Source of the DNA: Rathayibacter sp. SW19
GTDB lineage: Bacteria; Actinomycetota; Actinomycetes; Actinomycetales; Microbacteriaceae
Direction: 5' to 3'
Length of the DNA: 64,000 bases
Assembly (NCBI RefSeq): GCF_030866825.1
Contig: NZ_CP133020.1
Span: 2,604,001 to 2,668,000, forward strand
Positions 17,101 through 24,530 of this stretch are shown in pieces; position 1 is the first letter of the stretch; each line of letters starts with the position of its first letter. The position numbers and the translations under genes were made by a program. Under the pieces are notes generated by a model. It was not told the origin of the DNA. It made no database searches and was given only the letters and a program-made list of their open reading frames with translations.

Positions 17101-18098
17101 TGGCGGTCATTCCGCTGACACCCGCATCATCCGATGGCGGCATCCTGCGCCCGATCATCGTCGGCGGCGTCAGCGCGACCCTCCTCATTGTCGCCAGTGC
17201 AGCCCGATGGACCTCGGGCGCCGTCGCTTACTGTGCCGCGATCGGACTCCCGGGTGCTCTCGGTGTCGTGCTCATCGCATCCGGTCGTATCGTTCATGCA
17301 TACGGTTCCACGCGGGGCGCACCGTGGATTATCGAGGTCTGGGCGCTCACCGCCTGCGCTGTTCTGGTTGTAGCGGCGTTTCTCCTCGTTCGCCGCGGGG
17401 ACGGCGCTGCCGTCGCGTTGCGCCGCCGCGCCAGTATCGCGCTGATGGTCGCGGCACTGCTTCTGATCACCTTCGGCGAGCACGCGGCCTCCGGGCGGGG
17501 ACAACCGGTGCTGCACATCGTGCTGCTGACGTGCTTGATGTCCGCAGTGCACGCCCTGACATACTGGCTGCGGACGCCTCCGCTTACCCCGACCGTCGGC
17601 TGGCTTGCGATCACGATTGCTGCGATCACAATCGTCGTCGATGCCTCTCGCCTGGCGCCGACGCCGATCGAAATCGTGACCGTACCGGTGGCGATTGCAC
17701 TGTTGCTGTCCGGGGCGATTCAATTGGACCGCGTTCCGACGGCTCGGAGCTGGCCGTGGCTCGGCCCTGGCGTGGCCGTACTGCTCGTGCCCTCGCTGGT
17801 GATCGGGTTCACCGACGATGCTCTCTGGCGCCTCGTCGCCCTCGGGGTCGTCGCCATTGCCGTGTTCGTGGCCGGGTTGGTCCTGAAGCTTCAGGCTCCG
17901 TTCCTGCTGGGCGGTGTCGTCGTATTGGTGCATGCACTGGTGCAGCTGTGGCCGTGGATCGCCGACGCGTACGCGGCGACGCAATGGTGGATGTGGCTTG
18001 GCGCGGGCGGCATCATCCTGATTGTGCTCGCGGCACGCTACGAACAGCGGATCCGCAACATCCGCTCGGTGGTGCTGAAGATTTCCGCGCTGCGGTGA
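14103..18098 (+). CDS. Very large polytopic membrane protein with N-terminal zinc ribbon
   Basis: A 1331-residue protein. Residues 33-50 form a zinc ribbon (CPACFSRLAGPYCTACGL). An Ala/Gln-rich helix (about 80-100) and a Pro/Thr/Ser-rich spacer (about 105-160) follow. From about residue 165 to the end there are some thirty or more hydrophobic helices, with short loops and frequent R/H-rich turns. It resembles proteins annotated as 'SCO7613 C-terminal domain-containing membrane protein'; function is unknown. The spacer and ribbon should be cytoplasmic. The start ATG at 14103 is chosen because the open frame upstream is the shadow of the preceding gene. It is one of the largest genes here and has no operon partner. 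Confidence 0.85.
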   Translation: MTDAPHNAGQPREPREWPADPNWLTDTTRCPACFSRLAGPYCTACGLDLRGPRAAELLAASTQLIVAEDARQRLIATMRREQAAAAAAYAAQAAAYAAQRAEARYPPPIQIAPTTTSTPTSASIAPIQTSSTPPLPPPPTPTSPHPLAPEPPSRRPRRNSTVQIALLIVGVSLVSIAAIFFLTVAWLVTGLEVRSAIVGALTATALIVGGVLRRKRLTATAEGIAVFAVVLVLLDAWAIRSNDMFGAGQLDGLLYWGAALMDCTAIFLVWHIMSNLRVASVAGFTLLAPASGLLVAALTNRLDGATSTLLACLAAALATMAYRATLQTRSSWWPSHNRAAERVVLFVILVASLALAGLASWLAQPQYTWAPAWWVPLIVAVGLLHIAVLLRMRRESQPAPATAIPATIACLVVLNLVMLVPQFASRLNSPTLAVTVSTLAALAIALAVEAARRRFPTLQQRPAPARSIVTAAAVTALVLAAGSLLATVVAAAVPTIEALSYGVSGGIRTGIDAVVDPFSFPPPINGWALLTLPGVAVLAAAAWAAQKLLRTRMLSLAWCAAGTLLLAVAFATALLPIVLSYLVIAAASCVVLLLDTRGTLRVGRLRAVLLTTMIVAAVLGYFVSWATSGTWWIGSVGAILIAFFSRYLVRGSSRAVARAVLLPVAAALAVIASGIAPWALTLGRSPSITTTTFNVLGGIALSTAVLQLVVALPWRRALRPLERRTTFWLLLLPTSTFAILLLPAFAHLTSRGDAGLLFPEPLGSLGRATILLIAPIVWLVARGNPAGLRRERLLGIAGLAPVVALAASAIVTLTETNAWTTGAATGTTVRVVVIAAAALLGCAIALVIGISPPRTRTDSLRRGRSPARDRVALELGAALTFCWAGGIAAFAAPDATWLVLLLVALAFLLAAIDADGLFASRSVRRHAGWIALAVGTAALWIGLGRSGVDALELYVLPVAAALLVLAMLVWRFGPSAHAAHASAGAAVLLLAALSVAIIPLAVIPLTPASSDGGILRPIIVGGVSATLLIVASAARWTSGAVAYCAAIGLPGALGVVLIASGRIVHAYGSTRGAPWIIEVWALTACAVLVVAAFLLVRRGDGAAVALRRRASIALMVAALLLITFGEHAASGRGQPVLHIVLLTCLMSAVHALTYWLRTPPLTPTVGWLAITIAAITIVVDASRLAPTPIEIVTVPVAIALLLSGAIQLDRVPTARSWPWLGPGVAVLLVPSLVIGFTDDALWRLVALGVVAIAVFVAGLVLKLQAPFLLGGVVVLVHALVQLWPWIADAYAATQWWMWLGAGGIILIVLAARYEQRIRNIRSVVLKISALR

Positions 18099-18112
18099 GC
18101 GCCGGTTCGGCA

Positions 18113-18131
18113 TGAGGTAAGCCGAGCCTCA
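18113..18131 (+). promoter_or_regulatory. DtxR/IdeR-type iron box upstream of dps
   Basis: TGAGGTAAGCCGAGCCTCA is a 19-base imperfect palindrome that matches the DtxR/IdeR consensus TTAGGTTAGSCTAACCTAA at 14 positions. It lies 71 bases before the dps ATG. Iron-dependent control of ferritin-like genes by DtxR/IdeR is known in actinobacteria. Confidence 0.6.
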
Positions 18132-18201
18132 GCTTGCTTGAGGAATTATGCAGGCCGCGTAGCGTTGACACGGAAGACAAGCAAAGCAAAGGGGAAGACC
18201 A

Positions 18202-18687
18202 ATGACGAACACCGTCACCGTTCCGCAGAGTGTTTCGAATCCTGACGTTGCAGCAGGCGTCGCGCAGTTTCTGAGCCCCATCGTGGTGGAGTTGACCGCG
18301 CTCGTTGTCAACGGCAAACAGGCGCACTGGCATGTGCGCGGAGCAAACTTCGTCGGCGTGCACGAACTGCTCGACACAATCGTTGCGCATGCGCAAGAGT
18401 GGGCCGACCTGGCCGCCGAGCGGATCATCGCACTTGGTCTGCCGGTCGACGCGCGCCTGGAGACCGTGGCGGCCAAGACGGCGACCGCGCCGCTGACCGC
18501 CGGATTTCAACAATCGAACCAGTCGATCGCCGAGATCATCGGTCACATCGATGTCGCTCTCGCGGCCGTGAACACCGCCGTCGCCGAGCTCGACGAGTTG
18601 GACCAGACGAGTCAGGATGTCGCCGTCGAGATCGCCCGCGGTCTGGACAAGGACCGCTGGTTCCTCTTCGCACACATCAGCGAGTAG
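18202..18687 (+). CDS. dps: Dps-family ferritin-like DNA-protection protein
   Basis: A 161-residue four-helix protein that forms dodecamers, oxidises Fe(II) with peroxide and shields DNA. The ferroxidase signature is clear: KQAHWHVRGANFVGVHELLD (His ligand and acidic partners), then AEWADLAAERI-like HAQEWADLAAERIIALG. Typical Dps length, no transmembrane segment. GGGGAAG lies 8 bases before the ATG. A DtxR/IdeR-like box is present upstream. It converges on the paiB-like gene with a 3-base gap. Confidence 0.95.
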   Translation: MTNTVTVPQSVSNPDVAAGVAQFLSPIVVELTALVVNGKQAHWHVRGANFVGVHELLDTIVAHAQEWADLAAERIIALGLPVDARLETVAAKTATAPLTAGFQQSNQSIAEIIGHIDVALAAVNTAVAELDELDQTSQDVAVEIARGLDKDRWFLFAHISE

Positions 18688-18690
18688 AAA

Positions 18691-19338
18691 TCAGCGTTCG
18701 GCACGGGCTGCGCGCATCCGTTCGTGCGTTCGTCGCATCTGGGCGGCGAGCGCCTCGGTTGCATACGGGCCGTCGCCGTCGAGTTCGCGGATAACCGTGT
18801 CGACAGTCTCCGCGGGCTTGTTCTGACTCATCTTGTTCTTCGCGACAATTGTTGTCGGTGTGAGCCGAAAACCGACTGTGCCCGTCATAATGCGCTTTGC
18901 ATAGTCCGCATTCTCGGGGGTGCCAGCCATCCGCCGGGGGTGCGGCATCCGATCCTCGAAGTGATCGACGAGCGCCGCCAGAACGGCATAGTTCTCCTCA
19001 TCGGTCAGAATCTCCGGCACCCCGGTCAGGTGTGCGACAGTGAAGTTCCAGGTGGGCACGGCCGGTTTCCCGTCGTACCAGCCCGGTGATATGTAGCCGT
19101 GGGGCCCTTGGATGATCACCAGCAATTCGTGCTGACCGAGCTCGAGCACCTGCTCGTCCGGCTTGCCGACGTGGCTGACGATCGAGATCTCCTCGCGGGT
19201 GTCGTCGAGCAAAACCGGGTAGTGCGACGCGACCAATCCAGCATCCGTCTGGCTCACCAGAACCGCCCAGGGGTTCTCCCGAATCAGGCGCCTGATCTCG
19301 ATCGGATCGGTCAATGTGAAGCTCGGATTCTGTCGCAT
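18691..19338 (-). CDS. PaiB-family FMN-binding protein
   Basis: A 215-residue protein of the PaiB/FMN-binding split-barrel family. Motifs include RRLIRENPWAVLVS, then ASHYPVLLDD, IVSHVGKPDEQ, GPHGYISPGWY, PTWNFTVAHLTG and the C-terminal IVAKNKMSQNKPAETVD. In Bacillus, PaiB is called a negative regulator of sporulation and protease genes, but most members are simply flavin-binding proteins of unknown role. Upstream lies an interspersed repeat (19379-19486). There is no companion paiA acetyltransferase nearby. Confidence 0.9.
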   Translation of the reverse strand: MRQNPSFTLTDPIEIRRLIRENPWAVLVSQTDAGLVASHYPVLLDDTREEISIVSHVGKPDEQVLELGQHELLVIIQGPHGYISPGWYDGKPAVPTWNFTVAHLTGVPEILTDEENYAVLAALVDHFEDRMPHPRRMAGTPENADYAKRIMTGTVGFRLTPTTIVAKNKMSQNKPAETVDTVIRELDGDGPYATEALAAQMRRTHERMRAARAER

Positions 19339-19378
19339 GGATGCACCTTACCTGCGAGTCTGTCGATTGGTCGGGTTG

Positions 19379-19486
19379 ATACGGGTCTCGATACGGGTCT
19401 CGATACGCTCGCTGGCGCTCGCTACTCGACCACCGTCTTTGGCGCTCGCTACTCGACCACCGTCTTTTCCTCGCTACTCCGCCATC
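19379..19486. repeat. Interspersed repeat, locus 3
   Basis: GGGTCTCGATAC occurs twice in tandem, followed by GCTCGCTGGCGCTCGCTACT and CGACCACCGTCTTT, and then a second GGCGCTCGCTACTCGACCAC copy. Only left-arm sequence is present, with no complementary right arm, so this copy cannot fold into the full hairpin. It lies between paiB and nei2. Confidence 0.85.
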
Positions 19487-19495
19487 GGAATAGCG

Positions 19496-20518
19496 CTAGG
19501 CCTGATCCTTCGGACACCAATACAGCTTGCGCGAGGCCATCAGCTCCAGGACGATGTTCGTCCCGCAGACGCGGCAGGGCAGACCTTCGCGCTTGTACAC
19601 CCAGTGCCGGTCGTCTCGGCTTGCCATCGCCTTCAGATATGCGGCGTCGTCGAGGTCATCCATCGTCATCATCTGACCGGTTGCGACGCCGAGCTTCAGC
19701 AGATAGACCCAGTCCTGCCAAAGTGCGCGCACGGTCTCTTCCGGCACGTGCGCGCCGGGGGTGTGCGGGTTCAGCCGGGCGCGAAAGAGCATTTCGGCAC
19801 GATAGACGTTGCCGATGCCACTGACGATCGACTGATCCATTAGAAGTAGTCCGATCGGCGACTGCTTCTTGCGCACCGCGGTGACGAACCGCTGCTCTGC
19901 CTCTGCAGACGAGTCGTTGATCGGGTCGGGGCCAAGCCTGTCGATCACGGCCTGAACCCCAGCAGACTCCAGCACTTCGCACGCGGTCGGACCGCGCAGA
20001 TCGGCTACTGCCTTCTCGGTCAGCAGGCGCACCCGCACCGCGCCGACCGGTTCCGGCGGGAACACGAAATCGCTGTCGTCTTCCTTTTCGGACTCCGACA
20101 TCCGCAGCCGCGCTTTGCGTGGCGCGCCGATCGAACGTATGGAATCTTCGCCCGCCTTGTCATTCAGCGCTGTGTTGTTCAGCGCTGTGTTGTTCAGCGC
20201 TGCATCGTCAAGCACGGTGCCACGCTGGTTCGTCTGTCCCATCCTGCCGCCCGCAGAGCGGATGGTCGCATCCGTCGAGATCTCGCCGGCGAAGTCCCAC
20301 GCGCCGTAGATCCCCAGGTGCACGCGCAGCCACAGTTCGTTGTCGAACTCGAGGAACATCTGCTTTCCGACCGCACGCGCATCCACCATGGTGCGCCCGT
20401 TCAGCTGCGCCGCACCCGAGGCGAAACGGCCCTGTGGGGACGAGACGGCAACCTGATCCCCCACGAAGTTGCGCGCGAATTGCCGGGCGATTCGATGGAC
20501 GGAGTGCCCCTCAGGCAT
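19496..20518 (-). CDS. Fpg/Nei-family DNA glycosylase (Nei2-like)
   Basis: A 340-residue base-excision-repair glycosylase/AP lyase. It begins MPEGHSVHR, giving the catalytic Pro and Glu after Met removal. The helix-two-turn-helix region is QSIVSGIGNVYRAEMLF. The C-terminal zinc finger starts CRVCG but ends YWCPKDQA, where the fourth Cys of the usual CPxC is Asp. The usual core is also lengthened by an insert around residues 100-155. Part of it (ALNNTALNNTALND) is encoded by 15-bp tandem repeats at 20163-20207. The gene overlaps the rpiB stop by 8 bases, as in an operon. It should act on oxidised bases, but zinc binding may be altered. Confidence 0.9.
   Translation of the reverse strand: MPEGHSVHRIARQFARNFVGDQVAVSSPQGRFASGAAQLNGRTMVDARAVGKQMFLEFDNELWLRVHLGIYGAWDFAGEISTDATIRSAGGRMGQTNQRGTVLDDAALNNTALNNTALNDKAGEDSIRSIGAPRKARLRMSESEKEDDSDFVFPPEPVGAVRVRLLTEKAVADLRGPTACEVLESAGVQAVIDRLGPDPINDSSAEAEQRFVTAVRKKQSPIGLLLMDQSIVSGIGNVYRAEMLFRARLNPHTPGAHVPEETVRALWQDWVYLLKLGVATGQMMTMDDLDDAAYLKAMASRDDRHWVYKREGLPCRVCGTNIVLELMASRKLYWCPKDQA
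20163..20207. repeat. 15-bp tandem repeat inside the nei2 coding region
   Basis: TTCAGCGCTGTGTTG occurs at 20163-20177 and 20178-20192, with a diverged third copy at 20193-20207. As a multiple of three, it adds five-residue ALNNT units without breaking the frame. Confidence 0.9.
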
Positions 20519-20999
20519 CGACGTTCTTGCCCGCAATGTCGCCGGTCGCCTCGAATTCGGCAAGCTGCCCGATCCGGCGAACGTGGCGCTCCTCGAACGA
20601 GAACGGTTCCGCTAGAAACGCGTCGATGAAGCTCGTGGCTTCTTCGACGGTGTGCTGCCGTGCGCCGATCGAAATTACGTTGGCATCGTTGTGCTGGCGG
20701 GCCAGCAACGCCGTGGGCAGGCTCCAGACCAAGGCCGCGCGGATGCCGTGAACCTTGTTCGCCGAAATCTGCTCGCCATTTCCAGACCCGCCGAACACGA
20801 TGCCGAGAGCCTCGACTCCGGCTTGCTGGTCGGCCGCGACACCCTTGGCCGCGTTGATGCAGAACGCCGGGTAGTCGTCGATCGGGTCATAGTTGGACGG
20901 GCCATGATCGATCACTTCGTGTCCCGCAGAGCGCAGGTGCTCCTGCAGATCGCGACTGAATTCGAGGCCGGCGTGGTCCGTGGCGATATGGATGCGCAT
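20511..20999 (-). CDS. rpiB: Ribose-5-phosphate isomerase B
   Basis: A 162-residue enzyme interconverting ribose-5-phosphate and ribulose-5-phosphate in the pentose phosphate pathway. It starts MRIHIATDHAGLEFSRDL. The loop GGSGNGEQISANKVHGIRAA has Glu where E. coli RpiB has its catalytic Cys, the form known from M. tuberculosis. The start at 20999 is chosen at the family-typical MRIHIATDHAG; the ATG at 21029 would add 10 unconserved residues. It overlaps nei2 downstream and follows the DsbA-family gene after a 30-base gap. Confidence 0.96.
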   Translation of the reverse strand: MRIHIATDHAGLEFSRDLQEHLRSAGHEVIDHGPSNYDPIDDYPAFCINAAKGVAADQQAGVEALGIVFGGSGNGEQISANKVHGIRAALVWSLPTALLARQHNDANVISIGARQHTVEEATSFIDAFLAEPFSFEERHVRRIGQLAEFEATGDIAGKNVDA

Positions 21000-21029
21000 G
21001 GCATCCATCCTATTGAGGGGCAGCTGCAC

Positions 21030-21644
21030 TCAGTCGAAAATGGGCTCGCGGGTGCGGCTGCGCTTGAGCTCGAAGAAACCGTCGTATGCCGCCGCCGCAA
21101 CAACGCCGTCCCACAACCTCAGCGCCTGCTCTCCGCGCGGTGTCGGCGAAATGACCGGCCCGAAAAATGCCGTGCCGTTCACCGCGATGACCGGCGTACC
21201 GACATCCTGGCCGACGCGATTGATCCCGTCGAAATGGCTCGCGCGCATCTGCTCGTCATACTCGTCGCTGTCCGCATAACGGGCGAGGTCTGCCGGGAGA
21301 CCGACATCGGCCAGCGCTGCCGGGATCACCTCGTCAGCGTTCTTGCTGCCGCCCGGGTGGATGCGAGATCCGAGCGCGTCATAGAGAGGCTTCACGAATT
21401 GTTGACCGTGCAGCTCCTGCACGGCGGCAACCAGCCGCGTATAGCGGAGGGCACGCGGGAAGAACGCGCGATAGTCATCCGTGACGTCCTTGTCCTCGTT
21501 GAGAACGGCCAGGCTCATAATGTGCCAGGTGACGTCGAGTGCACGGTGTTTCGCCACCTCGTCCACCCAACGTGACGCCATCCACGCCCACGGGCATGAG
21601 GGGTCGAACCAAAAATCTACGGCAGTCTTTTCATCAGAGGTCAT
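21030..21644 (-). CDS. DsbA-family thioredoxin-fold protein (Rv2466c-like)
   Basis: A 204-residue protein of the FrnE/DsbA branch. The active-site region is FWFDPSCPWAWMASRW, with a single Cys: the second Cys of CPWC, present in the mycobacterial mycothiol-dependent reductase Rv2466c, is Ala. The cis-Pro loop is GTPVIAVNGTAFFGPVISP. A one-Cys site would favour mixed disulfides with mycothiol over dithiol exchange. The ATG at 21644 is chosen at MTSDEKTAVDF; the open frame above it is repeat DNA. The order DsbA-like, rpiB, nei matches M. tuberculosis Rv2466c-Rv2464c. Confidence 0.9.
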   Translation of the reverse strand: MTSDEKTAVDFWFDPSCPWAWMASRWVDEVAKHRALDVTWHIMSLAVLNEDKDVTDDYRAFFPRALRYTRLVAAVQELHGQQFVKPLYDALGSRIHPGGSKNADEVIPAALADVGLPADLARYADSDEYDEQMRASHFDGINRVGQDVGTPVIAVNGTAFFGPVISPTPRGEQALRLWDGVVAAAAYDGFFELKRSRTREPIFD

Positions 21645-21688
21645 ACTTCTATCTAACCGCGCACCCCGCGAGTTGTTCCCGAGTGCGC

Positions 21689-21893
21689 TGTCGAGTAGCC
21701 CGCGAGCTTCGGTCCCTGAGCAGAAGGGCGAGCAGGGGTATCCCTCCGCTGGTCGAGTAGCCCGCGAGCGCAGCGAGCAGGCATATCGAGACCCCGTGGC
21801 CCACACAGCCGGGTCTCGATACACGACCTCGCTGGCGCTCGGCCGCTACTCGACCACCGGAGTGCTGGCGCTCGGCCGCTACTCGACCACCGT
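21689..21893. repeat. Interspersed repeats, locus 4, in the divergent pepN/dsbA-family gap
   Basis: Several arms are present: GTCGAGTAGCCCGCGAGC with an inserted CTTCGGTCCCTGAGCAGAAG segment, then GCTGGTCGAGTAGCCCGCGA through TATCGAGACCCC, then GGTCTCGATACACG and two copies of CTCGGCCGCTACTCGACCAC. The arms face each other and could fold. The 304-base gap also holds both promoters, so the repeats lie within or beside regulatory DNA. Confidence 0.88.
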
Positions 21894-21948
21894 GAGCGCC
21901 GACTACGCTTGATCGTTGGACACAATCCACATCGATCAGGAGGCACTG

Positions 21949-24525
21949 TTGCCCGGAGAAAACCTCACCCGCGTCGAAGCCGCTACTCGCGCCGGTATCG
22001 TCTCAACCCACAGTTATGAGATCGCACTTGATCTCACCACCGGCGACGAGACGTTCCTCAGCACGACGACCGTACGCTTCTCGGCGACACCAGGGGCGTC
22101 GACGTTCATCGACGCCATCACCCGCACGGTGCATTCCGTGACTCTCAACGGTGAGCCGCTCGACCCGGCTGCGGTCAGTGACGGCGTGCGCATCCAGTTG
22201 CCGAACCTGAAGGCCGAGAACGAGCTCACTGTCGTCGCAGACGCGATCTACACCAACACCGGTGAAGGTTTGCACCGCTTCGTCGACCCGGTCGACGGCG
22301 AGGTGTATCTCTACAGTCAGTTCGAGGTGCCAGATTCCCGGCGGATGTTCGCCGTATTCGAGCAGCCCGACCTCAAGGCGACGTTCCAATTCACCGTGAC
22401 AGCACCGGCGCACTGGCAGGTCGTCAGCAACTCGCCGACACCGGAGCCGGTCGATGCTCCGTCGAACCCTTCGGCAAGCTCAGGGAACGGAGGGACAAAA
22501 TCCAAAACGTGGACGTTCGCGCCATCCCCCGTGATCTCCTCATACATCACCGCCCTGATCGCAGGCCCGTACGTGAGTGTGCGCAGTGAGCTGACGAGCC
22601 GCGACGGTCGCACCATCCCGCTCGGTGTGTTCGCGCGTGCCTCGCTCGCTCAGTATCTCGATGCCGACTACATTTTCGAGAAGACGCGTCAGGGCTTCGC
22701 GTTCTACGAGGAGAAATTCGACTACGCGTATCCGTTTGAGAAGTACGACCAGTTGTTCGTTCCCGAGTTCAACGCCGGGGCGATGGAGAATGCGGGCGCG
22801 ATCACGTTCACAGAGACTTACGTCTTCCGCTCGAAGGTGACCGACGCCATCAAGGAACGCCGCGTGGTCACGATCCTGCACGAGCTGGCGCACATGTGGT
22901 TCGGCGACCTCGTCACCATGAAGTGGTGGAACGACCTGTGGCTGAATGAGTCGTTCGCCGAGTACATGTCGACCTTCGCCGTCGCGGAAGCCACAGAGTG
23001 GACCGAGGCCTGGACCACCTTTGCCGCGATGGAGAAGAGCTGGGCATACAAGCAGGACCAGCTGCCGTCGACCCACCCGATCGTCGCAACGATCAACGAC
23101 CTCGAAGACGTGCAGGTCAACTTCGATGGGATCACCTACGCCAAGGGCGCCTCCGTGCTCAAGCAGTTGGTGGCGTGGGTTGGTCAGGACGACTTCCTCG
23201 CCGGAGTCGGCCGCTACTTCAAAAAGCACCAGTACGGAAACACCGAACTGCGCGACCTGCTTGTCGAACTCGAGGCGACAAGCGGCCGCGACCTCACCGA
23301 ATGGTCGAAACTGTGGCTGGAAACCGCCGGAGTCAACACGCTGCGACCCGAGATCTTGACGGATGCCGTCGGCATCGTCACTAGCTTCGCCGTTCTGCAA
23401 TCCGCGCCCGCCGACTACCCGACGATTCGTCCTCACCGTCTCGCGATCGGTTTCTATAACCTCCGTGACGGCGAGTTGGTTCGTGAGCACCGCGTCGAAC
23501 TCGACGTCGCCGGCGAGCGAACGGATGTCACCGAGCTCGTCGGGCTCGCCCGTCCCGATCTCGTGCTGCTCAACGACGACGACCTGGCTTACGCCAAGAT
23601 CCGGCTTGATGAGACGTCCTTGACGGTTGCCATCGAGCACCTCGACAAAATTCAGAGTCCTCTGGCGCGCTCGATCGTCTGGGGATCCGTGTGGGATTCC
23701 ACTCGCGACGCGGAGACGCGGCCGAGCGATTTCGTGAAGCTGGTGTTGAACAACATCGCCAGCGAGACAGAGTCGACCACGATCCGCACGGTTTTGAACC
23801 AGTTGGCGCTCACGGCTTCAACCTATGTGGTGCCCGACGAGCAAGTCCGCACGACGCAGGAGGCGGCATCCGCTCTGTGGGTGTTGGCCCAGCAAGCGCA
23901 GGCGGGCAGCGATGCACAGTTCCAGTTCGTCAAGTTCTTCGCGGCACTCGCGTCCACCGATGAGCATCTCGGCGCCATCCGCGCACTACGCGACGGCGAA
24001 CGGACTCTCGATGGGCTCGACATCGACACCGACCTCAGCTGGGAGCTGTTGATCGCACTCGTGGCAGGAGGCAAGGCCGGCGAAGTCGAGATCGACGCCG
24101 CTCTGGCAGATGACAACACGGCGACCGGTGCGCAGTCCGCCGCTCATGCGCGCGCAGCGATCCCGACCGCTGCAGGCAAGCAGGCGGCGTTCGCCAGCGT
24201 GTTCGATTCGGACAAGTTGCCGAACACCATCGTGCGCACCACAGGGCTCGGCTTCCAGCGCGCGGCAGACACGAGCCTACTCGAGCCGTTCGTCGCACCG
24301 TACTTCGCCGCACTCCAGTCGATCTGGGAGACGCGCAGTTACGCGATAGCATCCGCGCTGATCGTTGGCATGTACCCTGCACCCCTCGCCAACCGGCAAT
24401 TGGCCGATGCAACGCAGGCGTGGCTGAACGCGAACCCGGAGCCGGCGGCACTGCGCCGACTCGTCGTGGAGAACTTCGCCGGTATCGAGAGGGCGTTGGC
24501 CGCGCAACAGCGCGACGCGGAGTAA
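21949..24525 (+). CDS. pepN: Aminopeptidase N (M1 family zinc metallopeptidase)
   Basis: An 858-residue cytosolic aminopeptidase that removes N-terminal residues from peptides, including those from Clp. The exopeptidase motif GAMEN is at 277-281, the zinc site HELAH at 311-315, and the third ligand Glu in NESFAEY near 334. The C-terminal ERAP1-like helical domain is complete. I choose the TTG at 21949: AGGAGG (21938-21943) lies 5 bases before it, whereas an in-frame TTG at 21916 has no such site. Residues 172-182 (SNPSASSGNGG) are encoded by a CCCTTCGGCAAGCTCAGGGA repeat and look inserted. Confidence 0.96.
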   Translation: MPGENLTRVEAATRAGIVSTHSYEIALDLTTGDETFLSTTTVRFSATPGASTFIDAITRTVHSVTLNGEPLDPAAVSDGVRIQLPNLKAENELTVVADAIYTNTGEGLHRFVDPVDGEVYLYSQFEVPDSRRMFAVFEQPDLKATFQFTVTAPAHWQVVSNSPTPEPVDAPSNPSASSGNGGTKSKTWTFAPSPVISSYITALIAGPYVSVRSELTSRDGRTIPLGVFARASLAQYLDADYIFEKTRQGFAFYEEKFDYAYPFEKYDQLFVPEFNAGAMENAGAITFTETYVFRSKVTDAIKERRVVTILHELAHMWFGDLVTMKWWNDLWLNESFAEYMSTFAVAEATEWTEAWTTFAAMEKSWAYKQDQLPSTHPIVATINDLEDVQVNFDGITYAKGASVLKQLVAWVGQDDFLAGVGRYFKKHQYGNTELRDLLVELEATSGRDLTEWSKLWLETAGVNTLRPEILTDAVGIVTSFAVLQSAPADYPTIRPHRLAIGFYNLRDGELVREHRVELDVAGERTDVTELVGLARPDLVLLNDDDLAYAKIRLDETSLTVAIEHLDKIQSPLARSIVWGSVWDSTRDAETRPSDFVKLVLNNIASETESTTIRTVLNQLALTASTYVVPDEQVRTTQEAASALWVLAQQAQAGSDAQFQFVKFFAALASTDEHLGAIRALRDGERTLDGLDIDTDLSWELLIALVAGGKAGEVEIDAALADDNTATGAQSAAHARAAIPTAAGKQAAFASVFDSDKLPNTIVRTTGLGFQRAADTSLLEPFVAPYFAALQSIWETRSYAIASALIVGMYPAPLANRQLADATQAWLNANPEPAALRRLVVENFAGIERALAAQQRDAE
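22468..22487 (+). repeat. Short repeat-like insert within pepN
   Basis: CCCTTCGGCAAGCTCAGGGA is a near-palindrome (CCCTTCG...CAGGGA) of a kind often seen between actinobacterial genes. A related CTTCGGTCCCTGAGCAGAAG piece sits in the repeat cluster at 21689-21893. Here it is read in frame in a surface-like Pro/Ser/Gly segment. Confidence 0.6.
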
Positions 24526-24530
24526 CTCCC

